Origin: an uncultured Bacteroidales bacterium
GTDB lineage: Bacteria; Bacteroidota; Bacteroidia; Bacteroidales; P3
Assembly (NCBI GenBank): GCA_946540365.1
Contig: CAMNIH010000092.1
Span: forward strand, 1 to 6,961
Length of the DNA stretch: 6,961 nt
Reading direction: 5' to 3'
Shown here: positions 1 through 6,906 of the stretch, one piece after another
Position numbering within the stretch: the first letter of the stretch is position 1
Layout: each line of letters begins with the position of its first letter
Program-made: the position numbers and the translations under genes
Notes under the pieces: generated by a model
What the model was told of the DNA's origin: nothing
The model's database searches: none
What the model saw: the letters and a program-made list of their open reading frames with translations, nothing else

Positions 1-759
1 ATGTGGACTCACCTGGAGCGCCAGCGCGGTGGTATCGGCATGCGCGGCCCCGGCGAGACGCAGATCGAGACCGACCGACGCCTGATCAAGGAGAAGATCA
101 GCCTGCTGCGTGAACAGCTGGACAAGATCGACAAGCAGAAGACCCTGCAGCGCAAGAACCGCGAGAGCCTGGTGCGCGTGGCGCTGGTGGGCTACACCAA
201 CGTCGGCAAGTCGACGCTGATGAACCTGCTGTCGAAGAGCGATGTCTTCGCCGAGAACAAGCTCTTCGCCACCCTTGACACCACGGTGCGCAAGGTGGTC
301 ATCGGCAACCTGCCATTCCTGCTGACCGACACGGTGGGTTTCATCCGCAAGCTGCCCACCCAACTGGTGGAGAGCTTCAAGAGCACGCTGGACGAGGTGG
401 TCGAGGCCGACCTGCTGCTCCATGTGGTCGACATATCGCATCCCGACCACGAGGAGCAGATCGCCGCCGTGGGCCGCAGCCTCGAGGAGATCGGCGCCGC
501 CGACAAGCCGACAATCATGGTATTCAACAAGGTGGATGCCTACACATACGTGGAGAAGGCCGAAGACGACCTCACGCCCGCCACGCGCGAGAACTGGCCG
601 CTGGAGATGCTCGAGCAGAGCTGGATGTCGAAGCAGGGCAAGTGCATCTTCGTCAGCGCCGCCCAGCGCCAGAACATCGACAACCTGCGGCAGATGCTCT
701 ACGACGAGGTGGCCCGCATCCATGCCGTACGCTATCCGTACAACAATTTCTACTATTGA
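1..759 (+). CDS. hflX: GTPase HflX, C-terminal part (5' end outside window)
   Basis: HflX is a GTPase that binds the large ribosomal subunit and, in studied bacteria, splits stalled ribosomes. The visible 252 residues start inside the glycine-rich HflX signature (RGGIGMRGPGETQIETDRR, residues 9-27). A helical linker follows, then the G domain: P-loop GYTNVGKS (64-71), switch I region FATLDTTVR (89-97), G3 DTVG (110-113), G4 NKVD (176-179) and a G5-like VSA (218-220). Family members are usually about 400 residues, and MWTHLERQ is normally internal, so the ATG at base 1 is not the true start. The N-terminal nucleotide-binding domain must lie upstream of the window, unless the gene is broken there, which cannot be seen. 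The stop TGA (757-759) is read through by the convergent uvrC. No terminator is obvious at the end. Confidence 0.95.
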   Translation: MWTHLERQRGGIGMRGPGETQIETDRRLIKEKISLLREQLDKIDKQKTLQRKNRESLVRVALVGYTNVGKSTLMNLLSKSDVFAENKLFATLDTTVRKVVIGNLPFLLTDTVGFIRKLPTQLVESFKSTLDEVVEADLLLHVVDISHPDHEEQIAAVGRSLEEIGAADKPTIMVFNKVDAYTYVEKAEDDLTPATRENWPLEMLEQSWMSKQGKCIFVSAAQRQNIDNLRQMLYDEVARIHAVRYPYNNFYY

Positions 760-2570
760 TTGTTCAGACTCTCGTAGACGACCTTGGCCTTGGCCGGTCC
801 GATGACGGCACTCAGGTCGTCGAGGGTCTGCAGCTGCACCTGCTTGACGCTGCCGAAGCGTAGCAGCAGCTCGTGGGCGGTGTGTTCGCCAATGCCGGGG
901 ATGTCGGTCAGCGTGGTGCGGAAGGTCCCTTTCGAGCGTTTGTTTTTGTGGAAGGTGATCGCAAAGCGGTGTACCTCGTTCTGGATCTGTTCCAGCAGGT
1001 GGAAGAGCGGGTCGGTGGGCTTGAGCTGCACGACACAGATTTCGCTGGCCGGGGTGAAGGTGAGCAGTTCGTTGGTGCGGTGGCGGTCGTCCTTGGCCAG
1101 GCCTGCAATGGGGATGGCCAGCCCGAGACGGTCGACGATGACCTCGCGGGCCACATGCATCTGCCCCTCGCCACCGTCGACGATCAGAAGGTCGGGCAGG
1201 GGCTGACCCTCGTCGCGCAGGCGACGGTAGCGCCGTTCGATCACCTCGGCCATCGAGCCGTAGTCGTCGGGGCCTTCGACCGTCTTGATATTGAACTTGC
1301 GATATTCCTTCCGGTTGGGTTTGCCTGCCGTGAAGTGTACCATGCCTGCCACGGGGTAGGCCCCTTGGATGTTCGAGTTGTCGAAACATTCAATCTCCAT
1401 CGGCAGCGAGGGCAGGCGGAGGGCCCGTTGCAGACGCTCCAGCAGCTTCAGCGCCTGCGGGGCGGCGTCTCCCTGGGTGAGGGCGCGCTGGTGGCGGCAC
1501 TGCTTCTGGTAGCTCTCCACATTGCGGAGCGACAGTTCGAGCAGCTTGCGCCGGTCGCCACGGGGCTCGACGGTCTGTTTGAGGTACTCCTCCGGCAGCT
1601 CGGGCACCGCGAGGGGCAGGATGACCTCGCTGGCGGTGCTCTGCGTCTGTTCGTGCAGGGCGGGCACCACGGTGGCCAGGATCTCGGCATCCCCTTCGTC
1701 CAGCTGCTTGCGGATCTCGCTGTTGAGGCTGTAGATGATGGCTCCTTGTTTGACGCGCATCATGTTGACCCAGGCGTATTGCTCGTCGCTCAGGATGGAG
1801 ACCACATCGACGTCGCGCACGTTGGTGTCCACCACGGTGGATCGGCTTTGGTACTCCTCGAGCAGTCGGATCTTGTGTTTGACGGCCTCGGCCTCCTCGA
1901 AGCGCAGCTCCTCGGCCAGCGAGTACATCTCTTGTTTCAGTTGGTTGAGGATGTCGGCGAAGTCGCCCTTCAGTATTCGTCGTATGTTGTCGAAGGTGGC
2001 TTGGTAGTCTTCCTTGCTCTGCAGCCCCGCGCAGGGGGCGCCGCAGAGGCCTATCTGGTGCTTCATGCAGGGGCGCCGCCCCATGGTGGTGCAGGTGCGG
2101 TACTGGAAGAGCTGCCGTATGATGTCCTGCAGCTGGCGCAGGATGGTGCCGTTGGGGTAGGGGCCGAAGTATTGGCCGTGCAGGTTGCGACGGCGTGTGT
2201 ACAGCAGCCGGGGGTAGGGCTCGTCGGTGATGCAGAGGTAGGGATAGGTCTTGTCGTCCTTCAGCATCGAGTTGTAGCGCGGCTGGTAGCGTTTGATCAG
2301 GCTGTTCTCCAGCAGCAGGGCATCCACTTCGGTGGCGACGACGGTGACGCGGATGTCGCGCACCGTGCGTACGAGCATCTTGATCTTCGGGCTCTTGTCG
2401 TCGTAGTGCGAGAAGTAGGACGAGACCCGTCGCTGCAGGTTGCGCGCCTTGCCGACATAGATGACCTTGCCCTCTGCGTCGAGATGCTGGTAGACGCCCG
2501 GACTTTCCGGGATGGTCTTCAGCCGCAGGGCGATATGGTCGATGGCGGGATTGATCGTCGAGTCAATCAC
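753..2570 (-). CDS. uvrC: Excinuclease ABC subunit C (UvrC)
   Basis: UvrC makes both incisions around a lesion in UvrABC nucleotide excision repair. At 605 aa it is normal length and all domains are present. The GIY-YIG nuclease (about 18-100) has GVY 25-27, IYVG 37-40, R48 and the metal-binding E88. Four cysteines (C160, C168, C176, C180) match the cluster reported to bind a [4Fe-4S] centre. A UVR helical hairpin for UvrB contact spans about 207-242. The RNase H-like nuclease has D397 in ECFDNSN, D465 in VDGGEGQ and H534 in EVHRF. A C-terminal helix-hairpin-helix region begins at IPGIG (557-561). The start is GTG at 2568-2570; no in-frame ATG or GTG occurs between it and the GIY-YIG motif. 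That GTG overlaps the gldH stop (GTGA), which suggests coupled translation. The stop TAG (753-755) lies within the end of hflX. Confidence 0.97.
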   Translation of the reverse strand: MIDSTINPAIDHIALRLKTIPESPGVYQHLDAEGKVIYVGKARNLQRRVSSYFSHYDDKSPKIKMLVRTVRDIRVTVVATEVDALLLENSLIKRYQPRYNSMLKDDKTYPYLCITDEPYPRLLYTRRRNLHGQYFGPYPNGTILRQLQDIIRQLFQYRTCTTMGRRPCMKHQIGLCGAPCAGLQSKEDYQATFDNIRRILKGDFADILNQLKQEMYSLAEELRFEEAEAVKHKIRLLEEYQSRSTVVDTNVRDVDVVSILSDEQYAWVNMMRVKQGAIIYSLNSEIRKQLDEGDAEILATVVPALHEQTQSTASEVILPLAVPELPEEYLKQTVEPRGDRRKLLELSLRNVESYQKQCRHQRALTQGDAAPQALKLLERLQRALRLPSLPMEIECFDNSNIQGAYPVAGMVHFTAGKPNRKEYRKFNIKTVEGPDDYGSMAEVIERRYRRLRDEGQPLPDLLIVDGGEGQMHVAREVIVDRLGLAIPIAGLAKDDRHRTNELLTFTPASEICVVQLKPTDPLFHLLEQIQNEVHRFAITFHKNKRSKGTFRTTLTDIPGIGEHTAHELLLRFGSVKQVQLQTLDDLSAVIGPAKAKVVYESLNNQ

Positions 2571-3046
2571 AGGTCGTAGTCGATCTTGGCTTTGGTGAGC
2601 GTCACGGTCAGGCTGTGTATGCCCTCGAGGTCGTATTGGCTCGTGGTGTGGCGCACCTCCATCTGGTGCTCACCCTTGGCGTTGAAGCTGAAGTAATTGC
2701 GTATGCGGCCGTTCACTTGGCGGTAGCCATCCTTCATCTCGCCGCGCCAACGCCCTTTTTCGCGCAGCACCACATGGCCGTAGAACTGGCGCTGCTCGCC
2801 GCCGGGCGACTTCAGCTCGATCAGTACCGGTACTTCGTCGTAGCGGTAGGCCGTGGTGTCGACGGCCACGCTGAAGTCGATGTTGTAGTAGTTGTCGATA
2901 TTGCTGATGTTGATTTCGTACACCTCGGGGGTGAAGCGGTTCCAGGTATTCCCGTCGAAGGTGTGCTCGTCGTTGTATACGGTGCTGCCGCTGCATGACG
3001 TGAGGGCCATCAGTGCGACCAGCAGGATGGGGAAGAGGTGTCTCAT
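2567..3046 (-). CDS. gldH: GldH-family gliding motility lipoprotein
   Basis: Predicted 159-aa lipoprotein. The N-terminus MRHLFPILLVALMALTSC is a signal peptide with lipobox LTSC, so C18 would be lipidated. The residues after it (SGSTVYND) show no clear acidic surface-export signal, so a periplasm-facing location is likely (inference). The body is a beta-rich domain that matches the GldH pattern as I know it: a YNxxF segment, a GRWRGEM motif near the middle and a closing LEGIHSLTVTLTK. GldH is needed for gliding in Flavobacterium and is kept in many non-gliding Bacteroidota that have T9SS; its biochemical role is unsettled. I chose the ATG at 3044-3046 because it gives the lipoprotein signal and overlaps the asd stop as ATGA. 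A longer in-frame reading to 3190 would only add a low-complexity shadow of asd. The family call rests on pattern memory and not on a profile search. Confidence 0.78.
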   Translation of the reverse strand: MRHLFPILLVALMALTSCSGSTVYNDEHTFDGNTWNRFTPEVYEINISNIDNYYNIDFSVAVDTTAYRYDEVPVLIELKSPGGEQRQFYGHVVLREKGRWRGEMKDGYRQVNGRIRNYFSFNAKGEHQMEVRHTTSQYDLEGIHSLTVTLTKAKIDYDL

Positions 3047-4044
3047 TGGCTTTTCTGTTGTCTTCTTTTGATCAGTTCTTGAACAATCTGCACAGCGTTG
3101 GTGGCGGCGCCCTTGCGGATGTTGTCGGCCACCACCCAGAGGTTGAGGCTGTTGGGTTGCGATGGGTCTTGCCGCAGCCGCCCCACCCACACCTCGTCAC
3201 GGTGATGTGCCAGGATGGGCATCGGGTAGCGGTTGTGCGCGGGGTCGTCGTAGAGGATCACCCCCGGCGTGTCGGCTATCAGCTGCCGCACCTCGTCCAT
3301 CCGGTAGTCCTGCCGCAGCTCGACGTTGACGGCCTCGCTGTGGCCGCCCACCACGGGCACGCGCACCACGGTGGCCGTGATGGCGATGTCGGGGTCGGCG
3401 TAGATCTTGCGGGTCTCGTCGATCAGTTTCTGCTCCTCGGTGGTGTAGCCGTCTGGTTGGAAGTCGCCGCCGTGCGGGAAGAGGTTGCGGTGGATCTGGT
3501 TCGGATAGGCCGGGTCGGCCGGGGCGATGTGCCGCTCCTCGTCCTCCAGCTGGCGGACGGCCTTGATGCCGGTGCCGGTGATGCTCTGGTAGGTGGCGAT
3601 CACCAGGCGGCGGATGCCGTAGCGGCGTTCCAGGGCCGACAGGGCCAGCACCATCTGGATGGTGCTGCAGTTGGGGTTGGCGATGATGCGGTCGTCGGCC
3701 TTGACGGCGTCGATGTTGATCTCGGGCACCACCAGCGGGATGGCGGGTTCCTTGCGCCAGGCCGAGCTGTTGTCGACCACCGTTGTGCCGGCCGCGGCAA
3801 ACAGCGGCGCATACTGGCGCGACACGGCCGCGCCGGCCGAGAATATGGCGTAGTCGGGTTTCGCCGCGATGGCGTCCTCGACGCTCATGACCGTCAGCTT
3901 GCGGTCGGCGAAGTCGATGCTCGTCCCCACCGACCGCGGCGAGGCGGCAACCAGTATCTCCTCTTGGGCAAAGCCACGCTCGGCCAGCACGGTCAGCATC
4001 TCGCGACCCACCAGACCCGTGGCGCCCACTACTGCTATCTTCAT
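3043..4044 (-). CDS. asd: Aspartate-semialdehyde dehydrogenase
   Basis: This enzyme reduces L-aspartyl-4-phosphate to L-aspartate-4-semialdehyde with NADPH (EC 1.2.1.11), the branch point to lysine/diaminopimelate, threonine and methionine. The protein is 333 aa, usual for the family. It has the dinucleotide-binding GATGLVG (7-13), DNSSAWR (91-97, phosphate-binding Arg), catalytic Cys126 in NPNCSTIQ, Gln153 in TYQSITGTG, the substrate-binding RVPV (228-231) and the active-site His235 in GGHSEAVNVE. No key residue is missing. The ATG at 4042-4044 follows the stop of the upstream secreted-protein gene after one base. Its own stop overlaps the gldH start, so there is no room for a separate promoter on either side. 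Placement between a T9SS cargo gene and gldH looks like operon packing and not a functional link. Confidence 0.96.
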   Translation of the reverse strand: MKIAVVGATGLVGREMLTVLAERGFAQEEILVAASPRSVGTSIDFADRKLTVMSVEDAIAAKPDYAIFSAGAAVSRQYAPLFAAAGTTVVDNSSAWRKEPAIPLVVPEINIDAVKADDRIIANPNCSTIQMVLALSALERRYGIRRLVIATYQSITGTGIKAVRQLEDEERHIAPADPAYPNQIHRNLFPHGGDFQPDGYTTEEQKLIDETRKIYADPDIAITATVVRVPVVGGHSEAVNVELRQDYRMDEVRQLIADTPGVILYDDPAHNRYPMPILAHHRDEVWVGRLRQDPSQPNSLNLWVVADNIRKGAATNAVQIVQELIKRRQQKSQ

Positions 4045-4045
4045 T

Positions 4046-6580
4046 TTATCGTATCAGTGTGACTGTCCCTTTCAGGACCTGTGTGCGTTTAGGTGTGTAT
4101 TCGTTGCTGTAGCGGATGATGTAGGTGTAGACGCCCTGCGGACAGGGGTTGCCGTCCAGGTCGCGTCCGTTCCACGGGCAGTCGGCCCCTTCGCATTTGA
4201 AGACCATCTGGCCGTTGCGGTTGAAGATCATCATCTCCTCGGTCAGCGTGTGGGTGCTGATCGAGCTGAAGATGTTGTTGCCGTTGGCGTTGTCGGGCGT
4301 GAAGGCGTTGGGCACCCAGAAGCTCTCCTTGCGCAGCGGGATGACGATATGGGTCGAGTCGACACAGCCGTAGGGGCTGCTGGCCAGCAGCCAGATGTCG
4401 GCCTCGTCCAGGTTGGTCGGCATGGTGTAGTAGGCCGTGCTGGCCGTGTAGGTCATGCCGTTCGGCATCTGCCACACGCGCGAGTTGCTGTTGATCGAGA
4501 TGTCGCTCAGCGTGACGTCGAGGTTGTCGAAGTCGAAGAACTCGCGGTTGGCCTTGATGGCCGCCGTGACGGGCAGGATGGTCAGATCCAGCTGCACCAC
4601 CGAGTCGCATCCCCAGATGTTCTGCAGCAGGATGGTGTCGAGGATGGCCGTCGAGGCGTTGCTGGTCGTGTAGGTCTGTCCGTTGATCCAGGTGTAGGGC
4701 TTGCAGTCGTACACATGATCCACCGTATAGCTGGTGTTCATCACCGTCAGGTCCAGATGTACCGTCGAGTCGCAGCCGGGCGCCGAGGTGAGCTTCTCCG
4801 TGGCCTGGGTCGTGGTGGTGTACACCTTCCCGTTGGCGCTCCACGTGTAGCTCTCGCCCTGGCAGATGCCCTGCACCGTCGTGGTGTCGAAGTTGGGGTA
4901 GATGCCCACCAGGGTGGTGCTGTAGTTGGTGCTGCCGTTGGTGAAGTCGATCGAAGCCTGCACATAGATCGAGTCGATCTTGTTGTTCCTGCGCCCTTCG
5001 GTGGGCAGGTTGGCCAGCAGGGTGATGGGCTGGAAGTGACGCGTGTGGGCGCCGTCCACCGTCCATTCGCCCAGCGTGATGCACTGCTCGGTCGGCAGCT
5101 GTATGTCCACCCCGTTGCTGCGGCGGAAGACGCGGTAGACGACCGTGTCGGCCTGCTGGATGTAGGGGTACTCCAGCGTGATCTCCGCCGTCGAGCCCTC
5201 GCAGATGTTCTCCTCATGGTCGTCCACCGTGCCGCTCGCCTTGTGGACGCTCATGCTGTTGGCCGTGTCGATGCCGATCACGATGGTGTCGTACAGGTTG
5301 TACCAGTCGTTGTTGGCATTCATGAATTTCAGGTGGTAGACGTAGCGCGACACGCACGTCGGGCTCACCACGGCACGCGTCAGGCTCTCACACGACGGAT
5401 ACGTCGGCACCGGACGGTCTTTCTCCATCGGGTAGAAGTAGCCGTTGGTGTCCGTCGGGTTCTCCGTCAGCAGGATCGTGTCGCCGTTGTCGAACAGACG
5501 GTACCACTCCGACACCACCACCGTGGTGCCCCTCGGCGTGAAGCGGTAGGCCGTGTTGGTCAGGTTGGTGGTGAAGGTGTTCTTCCCTTGGGGGAAGAAT
5601 GCTGCCGGCGACCCGTTCTGAACGAAGAAGGTAGACGTTCCGTACGAGCCCTTGGTCTGCGGCAGGCCGGTGGCATTCTGGATGCCGATGATACCGTTGC
5701 CACCGTTCCAACTGTTACATACCTGGCGTTGCTTTACATGTACCTCGATGATGTTCGATCCTTCGTAGCAGACAATCTGGTAGGAGCAACGCAGACTGGT
5801 GCAACTAAATTGCGGCACATCGTTCCATGAGCAGATAATCTTGCGGCAAGGGAAGCTGTCGAGTACACCGTAGTAGATGCCCCAATGGGGGTCTCCATCG
5901 TTACCGTGGATGCTGGGGCTGGGATAGGTGTCTTCATAGACGCCGTAGATCGCATCGTGCATACGGTCGAAATATTCTGAAGAAGGTGCTCCGCTTGTTG
6001 TGGGTGTCCAGGGAATAGGAGCCGAATAACTCCAAGGGCAGCTTGTGCCGGTTCCAAAATTGTTGGTGAATGTCACCAAGCCGTTGGCACCGATGCGGAA
6101 GTAGTCTTTACGGAGGCCGAAAAAGTAGAACGGGTAGGGAATGTAGGTTGTCGAGGCGGCAAAGTTATCATCGGTACTGATGGGCATCCTGATTATGACT
6201 TTGTTGGGTGTGTTGACGTCCGTTCCGGTATGGCTTAAGTAGAAGGTCGTGTCTGGCGGGTTGAACGGGATCTCATCCACGTAGTAGCCGCCGTTGAAGT
6301 ACTGCACCGGCAGGTAGGGGGCACACGACAGCACCAGCGTGCGCTGCGCGTGGGTCACCACGGTGTCCCACCCCTGGGCCCGGTACTGGGGCATCGGCGT
6401 GTGGTCGTGTTTCTGTTTTATCTGCACCTCCGGGCAGGGTTCCTGCACCTCGGGCCACAGGTACTCGCCGCAGTCGCGTGCTGGCGAAGGATCGCTCGTG
6501 CCGAACGTGGTTTGGGCCTGGGCCGATCCGGCGAGGGTCAGCAGGGCCGCAAGAATAAGAGAACGGTATTTCATCTTCAT
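4046..6580 (-). CDS. Secreted multidomain protein with T9SS type B sorting domain
   Basis: Large predicted cell-surface or secreted protein, 844 aa. A signal peptide (about 1-23, MKMKYRS...AGSAQAQ, cleavage after AQA) sends it to the periplasm. The C-terminal domain (about 754-844, VPNAFTPDN... to GTVTLIR) is the gliding-motility-associated type B sorting domain that directs passage through the T9SS. Between them lie an opening segment with YFNGGYYVDEIPFNPPDTTF (94-113), a beta-rich Cys/Trp module (about 125-310, IGANG, CPW, SWNGGNGIIGIQNATG), a middle region of unknown fold, two GCDS-type repeats (about 571-670) and a PKD-like beta sandwich (about 671-750). There are 22 cysteines, fitting disulfide-stabilised extracellular domains. 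Function is unknown; adhesin or matrix protein is inference. Two ATGs six bases apart (6580 and 6574) are both plausible starts. Third-position GC drops sharply inside the gene (see findings). It leads the operon with asd, gldH and uvrC. Confidence 0.88.
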   Translation of the reverse strand: MKMKYRSLILAALLTLAGSAQAQTTFGTSDPSPARDCGEYLWPEVQEPCPEVQIKQKHDHTPMPQYRAQGWDTVVTHAQRTLVLSCAPYLPVQYFNGGYYVDEIPFNPPDTTFYLSHTGTDVNTPNKVIIRMPISTDDNFAASTTYIPYPFYFFGLRKDYFRIGANGLVTFTNNFGTGTSCPWSYSAPIPWTPTTSGAPSSEYFDRMHDAIYGVYEDTYPSPSIHGNDGDPHWGIYYGVLDSFPCRKIICSWNDVPQFSCTSLRCSYQIVCYEGSNIIEVHVKQRQVCNSWNGGNGIIGIQNATGLPQTKGSYGTSTFFVQNGSPAAFFPQGKNTFTTNLTNTAYRFTPRGTTVVVSEWYRLFDNGDTILLTENPTDTNGYFYPMEKDRPVPTYPSCESLTRAVVSPTCVSRYVYHLKFMNANNDWYNLYDTIVIGIDTANSMSVHKASGTVDDHEENICEGSTAEITLEYPYIQQADTVVYRVFRRSNGVDIQLPTEQCITLGEWTVDGAHTRHFQPITLLANLPTEGRRNNKIDSIYVQASIDFTNGSTNYSTTLVGIYPNFDTTTVQGICQGESYTWSANGKVYTTTTQATEKLTSAPGCDSTVHLDLTVMNTSYTVDHVYDCKPYTWINGQTYTTSNASTAILDTILLQNIWGCDSVVQLDLTILPVTAAIKANREFFDFDNLDVTLSDISINSNSRVWQMPNGMTYTASTAYYTMPTNLDEADIWLLASSPYGCVDSTHIVIPLRKESFWVPNAFTPDNANGNNIFSSISTHTLTEEMMIFNRNGQMVFKCEGADCPWNGRDLDGNPCPQGVYTYIIRYSNEYTPKRTQVLKGTVTLIR
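4049..4321 (-). other. T9SS type B C-terminal sorting domain (CHU_C-like)
   Basis: Encodes residues about 754-844 of the secreted protein. The start VPNAFTPDN, the middle MMIFNRNGQMVF, the NGRDLDGNPCPQGVYTYII stretch and the ending GTVTLIR follow the known gliding-motility-associated C-terminal domain order. In studied species this domain is recognised and removed by the T9SS machinery. Cysteines at 796, 801 and 813 sit inside it, which could allow a local disulfide. Confidence 0.9.
4571..4870 (-). repeat. Two tandem GCDS-type protein repeats in the secreted protein
   Basis: Residues 571-615 and 624-670 are diverged copies of one module. Each has a Cys near the start (GICQGESYTW, DCKPYTW), a turn with NGKVYTTT or NGQTYTTS, and an end GCDSTVHLDLTV or GCDSVVQLDLTI. 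Such repeats are common in Bacteroidota surface proteins and probably act as stalk or spacer units, with the two cysteines of each copy possibly paired. Confidence 0.8.
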
Positions 6581-6629
6581 ATAATTGAGTTTTCTGTTTC
6601 GTCTTGTTTGTTAAACCTTTTTTGAATGC

Positions 6630-6649
6630 AGACGCGGCACGCCGCGTCT
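6630..6649. repeat. Palindrome, array copy 1
   Basis: AGACGCGGCACGCCGCGTCT: 9-bp perfect arms around a 2-nt AC centre. It could form a GC-rich hairpin in RNA or single-stranded DNA, or be a dimeric protein site. It is not followed by a T-run on either strand, so it does not look like an intrinsic terminator. Confidence 0.92.
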
Positions 6650-6713
6650 CTACTCTATAGCTCTATGTCTCTAAAACTCTATAACTTTAAACCTTAAACC
6701 TTTTTTTGAATGC

Positions 6714-6733
6714 AGACGCGGCACGCCGCGTCT
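6714..6733. repeat. Palindrome, array copy 2
   Basis: Identical to the palindrome in copy 1, 84 bp further on. Confidence 0.92.
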
Positions 6734-6797
6734 CTACTCTATAGCTCTATGTCTCTAAAACTCTATAACTTTAAACCTTAAACCTTTTTTTGAATGC

Positions 6798-6817
6798 AGA
6801 CGCGGCACGCCGCGTCT
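6798..6817. repeat. Palindrome, array copy 3
   Basis: Identical to the palindrome in copy 1. It is followed by the longer spacer form that contains the extra 12 nt. Confidence 0.92.
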
Positions 6818-6886
6818 CTACAGCCTCCAAACCTCTATGGCTCTATGTCTTTAAAACTCTATAACTTTAATCCTTTTTTTGAATGC

Positions 6887-6906
6887 AGACGCGGCACGCC
6901 GCGTCT
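6887..6906. repeat. Palindrome, array copy 4
   Basis: Identical to the palindrome in copy 1, 89 bp after copy 3. The unit that follows is cut by the window end. Confidence 0.92.

Noticed and set aside
760..830. Bidirectional terminator at the hflX/uvrC junction
   Set aside because: Only a short GGCC-TT-GGCC inverted repeat inside uvrC coding sequence was seen, with no T-run at the right distance.
873..2579. Long plus-strand open frame (568 codons) opposite uvrC
   Set aside because: It is antisense to a complete UvrC with all catalytic residues, is Val/Gly/Leu/His-rich with no recognisable domain, and is the expected shadow of GC-rich third positions.
3047..3190. N-terminal extension of GldH by 48 residues
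   Set aside because: It overlaps asd in another frame and puts a basic, Gln-rich stretch before a clear lipoprotein signal peptide. The ATG at 3046 fits the signal and the ATGA junction.
3013..4062. 349-codon plus-strand open frame opposite asd
   Set aside because: Antisense shadow of a complete Asd; no domain or signal is visible.
3869..5830. 653-codon plus-strand open frame opposite asd and the cargo gene
   Set aside because: It crosses the boundary of two well-supported minus-strand genes and has the low-complexity composition of an antisense shadow. It ends where the GC of the cargo gene drops, as expected if it depended on GC bias.
6630..6649. Intrinsic terminators at the palindromes
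   Set aside because: On the plus strand the T-run precedes the hairpin, and on the minus strand an A-run follows it. Neither gives a stem followed directly by U residues.
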